The notes under the pieces are model-generated. The model was not told the DNA's origin and did not search any database. It saw nothing but the letters and a program-made list of their open reading frames with translations. Position numbers and translations under genes: made by a program. A stretch of DNA of 19,872 nt, from assembly GCA_038253945.1 (NCBI GenBank), contig JBBSGR010000027.1, forward strand, positions 1 through 19,872, given 5' to 3'. This DNA is from JBBRYW01 sp038253945 (lineage in GTDB: Bacteria; Actinomycetota; Thermoleophilia; Gaiellales; Gaiellaceae). Below are positions 15,366-19,872 of the stretch, piece by piece (the first letter of the stretch is position 1; each line of letters starts with the position of its first letter).

Positions 15366-15407
15366 GGTGAATCGATCTCTGACTATGGGCGCCGTAGATG
15401 AACGGGT

Positions 15408-15539
15408 GATGACAGATTTCGGAGGAATGTCCCGGGCTTGCTCCTCTCCGCCAACCTTCCCGCCCTCGGGCGAGACCTCGCCGAAGGCGCGGTCGTCGTA
15501 TTCGAGCCGCGACGAATGCGCGTTCGCAAGCTACCGATC
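15408..15539 (+). pseudogene. possible C-terminal remnant of a PIN-like (DUF5615-type) toxin
   Basis: On the plus strand one frame reads NVPGLLLSANLPALGRDLAE, then GAVVVFEPRRMRVRKLPI. This pattern (hydrophobic strand, acidic/Leu helix, GAVVV strand and a closing R-x-R-x-LPI) resembles the tail of DUF5615 PIN-like antitoxin-partnered proteins. No start codon, upstream half or partner antitoxin is present, and the frame runs on past the expected end. It sits directly upstream of, and divergent from, the lipoprotein gene. The family call is from memory of the pattern and is tentative. Confidence 0.3.
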
Positions 15540-15570
15540 AGCGGCCCAACGGATCGCCACGCTCCTGACC

Positions 15571-15595
15571 GTTGCCTGTTCTGAAATTAGGCAAC
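15571..15595. repeat. 7-bp inverted repeat
   Basis: GTTGCCT and AGGCAAC separated by 11 bases. It lies in the non-coding debris upstream of the lipoprotein operon. It could be an operator half-site pair or a small hairpin; nothing else in the sequence decides between these. Confidence 0.4.
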
Positions 15596-15645
15596 AAGCC
15601 ACGGGTACGAGACGGATACATCAGACCGAGCACGGGCGGGCAAGC

Positions 15646-15669
15646 AACGGTTCGAGTCCGTTAGAGGGG
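15646..15669 (+). other. tRNA 3'-end remnant (T-arm)
   Basis: AACGG, loop TTCGAGT, CCGTT: a perfect 5-bp T-stem with a canonical 7-base T-loop, followed by AGAGGGG in the position of the 3' acceptor strand. No matching 5' acceptor strand, D-arm or anticodon arm can be found in the preceding 90 bases, so it is not an intact tRNA gene. Such 3' fragments are often left by integration of mobile DNA at tRNA genes; it lies just outside the ABC exporter block. Confidence 0.5.
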
Positions 15670-15696
15670 TAAGCGTTCAGCCGTCTGCCTGATTGC

Positions 15697-15804
15697 TCAG
15701 ACGAGCGAGGGGATGGGGTCGCCGCGGGTGTTGGCGGCGAGGACGTCTGCGAGGTAGGCGAAAAGCGAGCGCTGTTGATAGGTGCGAGTGGGTCCGTGCC
15801 AGTG
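15697..15804 (-). pseudogene. IS66-like transposase C-terminal remnant
   Basis: The last 35 codons of a minus-strand frame read TYQQRSLFAYLADVLAANTR then GDPIPSLV and a stop. The arrangement (QQR-x-LFAYL, an acidic/Ala helix, then PSL at the extreme C-terminus) matches the tail of IS66-family transposases. Upstream of this tail the frame is Arg/Ser-rich and unlike any transposase, so the rest of the element has been lost. No terminal inverted repeats were seen. The family name is moderately supported. Confidence 0.4.
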
Positions 15805-15910
15805 TCTGCTCAGACAACGCGACCTCCGGCGCGTGGTCATGTCACTCCGGTGTCGACACGGCCCAGTTCGTCGCTCCGCAGATGTTGCCTGCGGAGTAGA
15901 CGATGCCCAC

Positions 15911-16042
15911 CGTGAATCCAACGGGCACCGCGTGTACGACGAGGATGACCTCGAGTGGCTGGAGATCTGCTCCAACCTCCGCGCGTCCGGCATGCCGCTC
16001 GCCGGCATCCGTCGGTACGCCGAGCTGATCAGGCGGGGCTGC
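15911..16042 (+). pseudogene. MerR-family regulator fragment
   Basis: RESNGHRVYDEDDLEWLEIC, then SNLRASGMPLAGIRRYAELI: the second half of the MerR winged-helix DNA-binding domain, with the usual R-x-Y, DL and GM-x-L-x-IRRY positions. The N-terminal helix-turn-helix (IGEVA/LRYYE part) is missing in all three frames just upstream, and after RRG the sequence becomes unrelated. It is fused in frame to a cupin-like tail, producing a chimeric open frame from 15782 to 16228 that is unlikely to be functional. Confidence 0.6.
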
Positions 16043-16081
16043 CCACATCTCGTAAGGCCCGGCTGGCCCGGACCGCCGCTC

Positions 16082-16228
16082 CACCGGTCAGCGCGCTATC
16101 TACTGGCGTGTACACCTGGCGGCTTCGAGCAGCTATTCGGGCCCGAGGCTCACAGCACGCCGTCCGGCCCGACCACCGACGTCATCGTCGTCGGCCCGCG
16201 GATCCCCGAGATGGACGCCGAGCGCTAG
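16082..16228 (+). pseudogene. cupin-type protein C-terminal remnant
   Basis: HRSARYLLACTPGGFEQLFG, then a Pro-rich tail ending VIVVGPRIPEMDAER at a TAG. The TPGGFE-x-LF pattern after a short strand is typical of the C-terminus of small cupin proteins in high-GC actinobacteria. The metal-binding His motifs of the cupin barrel are absent. It continues the reading frame of the MerR fragment with about 40 nt of unrelated sequence between. Its stop is 7 nt from the convergent DUF899 gene stop. Confidence 0.4.
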
Positions 16229-16235
16229 ATCGGCG

Positions 16236-16973
16236 TCAGTCCGGGTACTCGTCCTTCCGCCAGGTGCGGGGCTCGGCGGGTTGGGTTTTCGGTGTTCGCT
16301 CGAGCAGGAAGCTGTAGTACGGGGCGACGAACGGGTCGGGCGCCATCACTGTGTAGGTGTGGTAGACGGTCCCGTTCTCGCGCGCGAAGGCGATCCAGCC
16401 CGGGCCCTCGCGCAGCCCGTCCTTGAGCTCGGCCCCGATCTGGTCTGACCACTCCTGGAGCCAGTCGGGCGGGGCGTCGATCATCTCCTTGACCTCGGGA
16501 ACCTGCTGCGCCTGCTCCTCGGTCATCGCAAGGCCGAAGTCGAAGGCGAAGTCGGTGTTGTAGGTGGAGACGTAGGGGAACTGCCAGCCCATCCGCCGCT
16601 TGTAGGCGGTCAGCCGCTCGATCGGCGCCCGCGAGAAGCAGAGCAGCGTCACGTCGCGATGGTTCAGGTGGACGAGCGACCCGTCGAGCCCGTCGCCCAA
16701 GCTGGTGCAGCCGGGGCAAGCGCCGAGTGTGTAGTCGGGGCCGAACATGATGTTGTAGGCAAGCAGCTGCGAGCGCCCGTCGAATAGCTCGGCGAGGGTC
16801 CTCCTGCCGTCGTCGGTGTCGAACTCGTACTCCTTCTCGACCGGGACCCAGGGGAGATCGAGACGCCTTCTCTTGATCTCCTCGTTCCGCTTCGCCTGCT
16901 CGGCCTCGAGCTTAGCGAGCTCATCCCGGGCCGCCTGCCATTCCTCGCGGTTTCCGATCTTCTGTTCAGGCAT
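16236..16973 (-). CDS. DUF899 thioredoxin-like family protein
   Basis: A 245-residue cytoplasmic protein. A Glu/Lys/Arg-rich N-terminal helix (10-40) is followed by LPWVPVEKEYEFDTDDGRRT, LAELFDGRSQLLAYNIMFGP and GACPGCTSL, with a CxxC pair at Cys86/Cys89, then HLNHRDVTLLCFSRAP and MGWQFPYVST. These are the signatures of the DUF899 family, a thioredoxin-fold group of unproven function, thought to be redox-related. Length is normal. Start ATG 16973 has GGGAG about 5 nt upstream; an in-frame start at 17009 lacks a site. It is a single gene, convergent with the debris at 15911-16228. Confidence 0.9.
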   Translation of the reverse strand: MPEQKIGNREEWQAARDELAKLEAEQAKRNEEIKRRRLDLPWVPVEKEYEFDTDDGRRTLAELFDGRSQLLAYNIMFGPDYTLGACPGCTSLGDGLDGSLVHLNHRDVTLLCFSRAPIERLTAYKRRMGWQFPYVSTYNTDFAFDFGLAMTEEQAQQVPEVKEMIDAPPDWLQEWSDQIGAELKDGLREGPGWIAFARENGTVYHTYTVMAPDPFVAPYYSFLLERTPKTQPAEPRTWRKDEYPD

Positions 16974-17036
16974 CTCATCTCCCTTCGTCGGACTCGAACG
17001 GTCCCGCACGAGCCGATCCCATCGTCGGATCGGACG

Positions 17037-17597
17037 CTACCGGGAACACGAGATGAGACTCGACCTCGGCGACCTACTGGGCCTGGTGATAGAGCTCGAG
17101 ACGCGTGCCGGCGAACTCAAGCTCGTGCCCGAGCCCGCCCGCAGCCGTGGCCGGCCCTCGACGGTGCGGGGCCGTTCTTGCACGTTCAAGCCCGCCCGAG
17201 ACCGCTCGAGCGAGAGATCCGATTCGAGTCCGCCTCGCTCCACCTGACGAAGTGCGGATTGGGGCCTAGCGAGCTCCTGATTCAACCGTAGGAGGAGACG
17301 CTTTGGGGCCTTCACCTCCCAGGCCTCCTCGAGAAGGTTCGCAAGCGCCTCTGCGTCGACGCGTCGGAGATCCACGCGAACCGCGGCGAACCGCTTGCCC
17401 CACCACACCCCCTCAAACGTTTCGGGCACACGGTGGACTGCGGTGAGGATGCCGCCTTCATCGAGCATTACGTTCATGTGGTCGTCGTCCCGCTGGATAG
17501 CGAAGATCCTGTTGGCGACGCGGAAGGAAGGCCGGCCGTGCTCGACCGCCTCGGGCAAGGCGAGCGCGAGTCGTCGCGCCTGTTTGCGGGAAACCAT
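17037..17597 (-). CDS. MmcQ/YjbR family protein with an atypical C-terminal extension
   Basis: Residues 1-105 are a clear MmcQ/YjbR domain: MVSRKQARRLALALPEAVEH, then RPSFRVANRIFAIQ, DHMNVMLDEGG, FEGVWWGKRFAAVRVDL and LEEAWEVKAPKRLLL. This is a small double-wing DNA-binding-like fold of unknown function. The family normally ends there, at about 115-120 residues. Here the frame continues another 75-80 residues with low-complexity Arg/Ser-rich sequence, probably because the original stop was lost. In a different minus frame the same stretch encodes GHELEFAGTRLELYHQAQ and a stop, possibly the end of another lost gene. ATG 17597 has GAGG 9 nt upstream and lies 19 nt after the VOC gene. Confidence 0.82.
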   Translation of the reverse strand: MVSRKQARRLALALPEAVEHGRPSFRVANRIFAIQRDDDHMNVMLDEGGILTAVHRVPETFEGVWWGKRFAAVRVDLRRVDAEALANLLEEAWEVKAPKRLLLRLNQELARPQSALRQVERGGLESDLSLERSRAGLNVQERPRTVEGRPRLRAGSGTSLSSPARVSSSITRPSRSPRSSLISCSR

Positions 17598-17616
17598 CAG
17601 TGGTGCCTCAGACCCA

Positions 17617-17988
17617 TTACATGCCTGCCTTCGGCCGGTACGTGCCGAAGCTCCACACGTGCCCTTCGAGATCGCGCGCCGTGTATTCACGCGAGCCGTA
17701 GTCCGTATCCTCGATCTCTCGCGTGATCTCAGCCCCAGCCGCCTTTGCCTGCTCGTAGTGCGCGTCTGCGTCCTCGACTGCGACGTAGACGCCCTGCGAC
17801 GCCGGATCGCCCGGTCCGAACATGACGATGCCCGGGCCGAGCGACATCTCGGCATGGTTGATGACGCCCTCGTCGTTGCGGTAGGCGACGAGCTCGTTGA
17901 ACCCGAACGCTCGCGAGAGCCACTCGAGGGCGGCGTCCGCGTCGGCGAAGCGCATGAACGGATAGATGTTCGGCCCCTGTTCGGCCAT
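17617..17988 (-). CDS. VOC-family (glyoxalase/bleomycin-resistance-like) protein
   Basis: A 123-residue single VOC domain: IYPFMRFADADAALEWLSRA, FGFNELVAYRNDEGVINHAE, IVMFGPGD, VYVAVEDADAHYEQAKAAGA and DLEGHVWSFGTYRP. The His in INHAE and Glu in DLEGH occupy the usual metal-binding positions. The family covers metal-dependent isomerases, dioxygenases and antibiotic-binding proteins, so no substrate can be given. Start ATG 17988 has AAGGAGG 5 nt upstream. It lies 28 nt after the AraC regulator and 19 nt before the YjbR-like gene, most likely one transcript. Confidence 0.9.
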   Translation of the reverse strand: MAEQGPNIYPFMRFADADAALEWLSRAFGFNELVAYRNDEGVINHAEMSLGPGIVMFGPGDPASQGVYVAVEDADAHYEQAKAAGAEITREIEDTDYGSREYTARDLEGHVWSFGTYRPKAGM

Positions 17989-18016
17989 CTCGTCCTCCTT
18001 GTTGGACAGATCCAGA

Positions 18017-18853
18017 CTACGACGCGGCCGCGGCGGTGTCTTGGACGAACGTAACCGGCTCCCGTGGGTCGGCGGCGTACGCCGTCGGCGTCGTTGCTGC
18101 GAATTCACGGAAGTCGCGGTCGAGATGGGCTTGGTCGTAGTAGCCGCAGGCGGCGGCGACTTCGGCGAGAGTCGCCCGCGGGGAGGAGAGCATCAGCTCG
18201 ATCGCGTGGCTTAAGCGGAGCAGGCGCGCCAACAGCTTCGGTGGTATGCCGACATGCTCACGGAACCTCGTCGCAAGGTGCTTGCGGCTGCAGCCGAGCT
18301 CGGCTGCCAGGTCAGCGATCCGGACTCTGCCGCGCGCGCTCGTCACGCGGCGCCAGGCCCAGTCGATGTCCGGCGGAGGAGGCTCGGCCGTCGAAAGCCG
18401 CTTCCCGAGCGCGGACTCGATCAGGTTGAAGCGCTCGCTCCACGTACCAGAGTCGAGCAGGCGGTCCTCGAGCCGTTGCGCCTCTCTGCCGAGCAGATCC
18501 TCGAGCGGCACCACCTGGCGTGCGAGCGCCTGCATTGGTATCCGGAAGATCATGCGAGCCGCCAGCGGCGTCAGGTCGACTTGCACGCCGCGCATCTCGC
18601 CGTCGTGCTCGATCACCGCGCACGTATCGTCGAGGCCTGCGGCGAACGATCCGAGCCGCATCGCCGGCCGCATGGGATCCGCTTGGTCGACAAGTCTCAG
18701 CTCCGGGCCGAGCCCGAAGATCAGAACGACGTCGGTCGACGGCGGCTCGCGCTGCCTCGTCGGCTCCGCCGTCCGCACGGCATACCCAGCGTACCGCCGA
18801 ACGTGGCAACGTAGGCTGGGGCCCGCGTTGCGCACCACGAGTTCGCTCTCCAC
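18017..18853 (-). CDS. AraC-family transcriptional regulator
   Basis: A 278-residue regulator. The N-terminal 160 residues form a cupin-like sensory region. The C-terminal part has the double helix-turn-helix of AraC proteins: IADLAAELGCSRKHLATRFR, then a recognition segment LAEVAAACGYYDQAHLDRDF and REFAATTPTAY. The start is GTG 18853, with AAGG 7 nt upstream. It heads an operon with a VOC protein and a YjbR-like protein and may autoregulate or control them. The upstream region has no shared motif with the LuxR-linked operons. Confidence 0.9.
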   Translation of the reverse strand: MESELVVRNAGPSLRCHVRRYAGYAVRTAEPTRQREPPSTDVVLIFGLGPELRLVDQADPMRPAMRLGSFAAGLDDTCAVIEHDGEMRGVQVDLTPLAARMIFRIPMQALARQVVPLEDLLGREAQRLEDRLLDSGTWSERFNLIESALGKRLSTAEPPPPDIDWAWRRVTSARGRVRIADLAAELGCSRKHLATRFREHVGIPPKLLARLLRLSHAIELMLSSPRATLAEVAAACGYYDQAHLDRDFREFAATTPTAYAADPREPVTFVQDTAAAAS

Positions 18854-19056
18854 GCGCGAACCTTAGATCGTGCAGGCTCTTCGAGATTCGAGCGTGAGCG
18901 ATCCGACGTGTACCGCACACCATGCTCGTTGCTGATATCTCATGGGTTGCTCGGCCGGCCCTTCGCACCAGACTCCGTGTAACGATGCGGCTGCGCACGC
19001 CCCACCACCGACTCGCCGTGATACCTGATCATCGATCGAAAATAGGAGTCTAGTTC

Positions 19057-19079
19057 GGAGTTCCCGCCAATCGAACTCC
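19057..19079. repeat. inverted repeat (hairpin)
   Basis: GGAGTTC and GAACTCC with a 9-base loop. A further AGGAGT lies just upstream (19045-19049 region) and could pair alternatively with the same right arm, giving two competing stems. Function unknown. Confidence 0.4.
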
Positions 19080-19098
19080 TCGGGCGCCTGTCTTAGGA

Positions 19099-19121
19099 GG
19101 ACGCCGCCGGGCCCGGCGTCC
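19099..19121. terminator. GC-rich hairpin, possible terminator
   Basis: GGACGCCG, 7-base loop, CGGCGTCC: a perfect 8-bp stem of almost pure G/C. There is no T-tract on either strand, and no intact gene ends beside it; the nearest is the truncated cyclase/ATPase remnant on the minus strand. Called only as a possible terminator. Confidence 0.3.
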
Positions 19122-19142
19122 CCCCACCTGCAGTTGTCTCTA

Positions 19143-19189
19143 CCGGCGACCCGGCCCGGCGACCCGGCGATGGGGCCACGATGGGGCGG
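19143..19189. repeat. two adjacent short tandem duplications
   Basis: CCGGCGACCCGG occurs at 19143-19154 and again at 19156-19167 (13-bp period). It is followed directly by CGATGGGGCCA at 19168-19178 and CGATGGGGCGG at 19179-19189 (11-bp period). They lie in non-coding sequence and suggest slippage or repeated recombination. Confidence 0.6.
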
Positions 19190-19303
19190 GACGATCTGGC
19201 AATTGCGTTACGCACGGTTGAGGCCAGCGCTCGACGCTTCGCCAAAATCCCGCTATTTCTGCTCTTCCGGGGTGTTCGCGTGAAGGATCGTGGCGGCCCT
19301 TGC

Positions 19304-19343
19304 GCGGCCTGTCACGCCGGGGGGTCGCTGGTTCGATTCCCCC
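19304..19343 (+). other. tRNA-Asp-like 3' fragment
   Basis: GCGGC, loop CTGTCAC, GCCGG forms an anticodon arm (four of five pairs) with GTC at 19311-19313, the Asp anticodon. It is followed by GGGGTCGCTGG and the T-loop TTCGATT. The T-stem is damaged (GCTGG against CCCCC, three pairs) and there is no 5' half or acceptor stem. This is the order and wording of the 3' half of bacterial tRNA-Asp, so I read it as a degenerate remnant, possibly an old integration site, not a functional tRNA. Confidence 0.5.
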
Positions 19344-19425
19344 TTGCAAAGCGCCTGCAAATAGGCACTCTCAGTTGTCCAGCCAGACGCAAGTACGCCC
19401 ATGGCCCGTCGTCATGGCAAAAGAC

Positions 19426-19737
19426 GAGCGTGAGTAGGCGGCAGCCGGGATCCTGGAGCAGCCGGTCGATCTCGTCGAGCTCCGACACGCGGCCGACGAA
19501 CGACGTGCGCGGAGCCGGCAGGTTCTTCATGCCCGCCTCGATCGTCTTCAGGAGCGGGAAGTCGCACCGGAGCCCTTCGATCTCGAGCTGGTAGATGCGC
19601 TCCGGCGCGCTCAGATCCTTGAGGCGGTGCACGCCCAGGTCGCGGACGTTCGCGTCCACGAGCGAACGGGTCGTCTGCGACAGAAGCACTTGCCCGCCGT
19701 GGCCGACGGCGGCGATACGCGCGCCCTTGTGGAGGAC
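19426..19737 (-). pseudogene. fragment of an adenylate-cyclase / ATPase regulator protein
   Basis: HKGARIAAVGHGGQVLLSQT, then RDLGVHRLKDLSAPERIYQL, DFPLLKTIEAGMKNLP and FVGRVSELDEIDRLL: the end of a class III nucleotide-cyclase domain and the start of the following AAA-type ATPase, a common arrangement in actinobacterial signalling proteins. The sequence stops matching just before the Walker A loop (after RLLTL at about 19426) and is also unrelated before HKGARI. It is therefore truncated at both ends: the cyclase catalytic core and the ATPase are missing. The open frame from 19845 to 19312 around it has no ribosome site and is not a plausible gene. The tRNA-Asp-like fragment lies about 80 bp beyond its broken end. 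Confidence 0.7.
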
Positions 19738-19872
19738 GGTTGGGTGATCCCGACCGGCCGCACGGCCCGACCCGGGCGGGGCGGCGGAAGGCCCGCTGAG
19801 CTCTACCGGGCCGGGAGGGCTTGGAAGCACGGCACACCAATCCATGGCATCCAGCGGAGCCGACGAGAGGAA

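Larger units (their letters stand above)
18854..19303. other. non-coding stretch without a supportable gene
   Basis: No frame on either strand here has a recognisable domain or a start with a ribosome site. It holds two hairpins and two adjacent short tandem duplications (listed separately). It is presumably the promoter region of the AraC operon on its left and decayed DNA on its right. Confidence 0.6.

Noticed and set aside
15601..15680. An intact tRNA gene ending at the T-arm at 15646-15662
   Set aside because: No 5' acceptor strand complementary to AGAGGGG, no D-arm and no anticodon arm at the right distance.
19181..19594. A plus-strand open frame starting MGRDDLAIALRTVEA
   Set aside because: It crosses the tRNA-Asp-like remnant and runs antisense to the cyclase/ATPase fragment; no ribosome site and no domain.
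1..19872. CRISPR array, prophage or complete insertion sequence
   Set aside because: No regularly spaced repeats, no phage structural genes, and no full transposase or paired terminal inverted repeats were seen; only an IS66-like tail remains.

Overview
The window is very GC-rich DNA with dense, mostly leftward gene order, Shine-Dalgarno-led starts, many 4-base stop/start overlaps, and large LAL-type LuxR regulators. This suggests a high-GC actinobacterium. A soil Thermoleophilia-like lineage (Solirubrobacterales/Gaiellales) is my inference from gene style only; no marker gene is present.

Region A (1-9237) looks like one regulated neighbourhood. A 910-residue ATP-binding LuxR-family regulator (6505-9237, +) is divergent from an operon encoding a secreted protein of unknown family (5765-6367), a secreted vanadium-haloperoxidase/PAP2-type protein (4598-5760, broken by two frameshifts) and a secreted DUF11 protein (3945-4563, frameshifted just after its start). 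A second leftward operon encodes an Rv2258c-like methyltransferase (2744-3823), a secreted alpha/beta hydrolase (1860-2720) and a hydrolase-glycosyltransferase fusion that runs off the left edge (1-1827). Both operons carry the same 80-bp upstream region: three conserved blocks with gapless, identical spacing. This makes them a probable two-operon regulon, most economically of the adjacent LuxR protein. It is the most interesting signal in the window.

Region B (9234-15365): a decayed, 5'-truncated second LuxR gene (9234-9902) abuts the end of a tightly coupled four-gene ABC exporter operon. The operon encodes a lipoprotein, two different MacB/LolD-type ATPases and one double-size FtsX-type permease with a DUF11-like extracytoplasmic domain. 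All three internal junctions overlap by four bases. This block is visibly less GC-extreme than Region A and is flanked by gene debris, so it looks like an inserted cassette.

Region C (15366-16228) is a gene graveyard: a PIN-like toxin tail, a tRNA T-arm remnant, an IS66-like transposase tail, and MerR and cupin fragments.

Region D (16236-18853) holds ordinary single-domain genes: a DUF899 thioredoxin-like protein, and an apparent AraC regulator - VOC protein - MmcQ/YjbR protein operon.

Region E (18854-19872) is mostly non-coding, with hairpins, short tandem duplications, a tRNA-Asp-like 3' fragment and a truncated cyclase/ATPase gene fragment.
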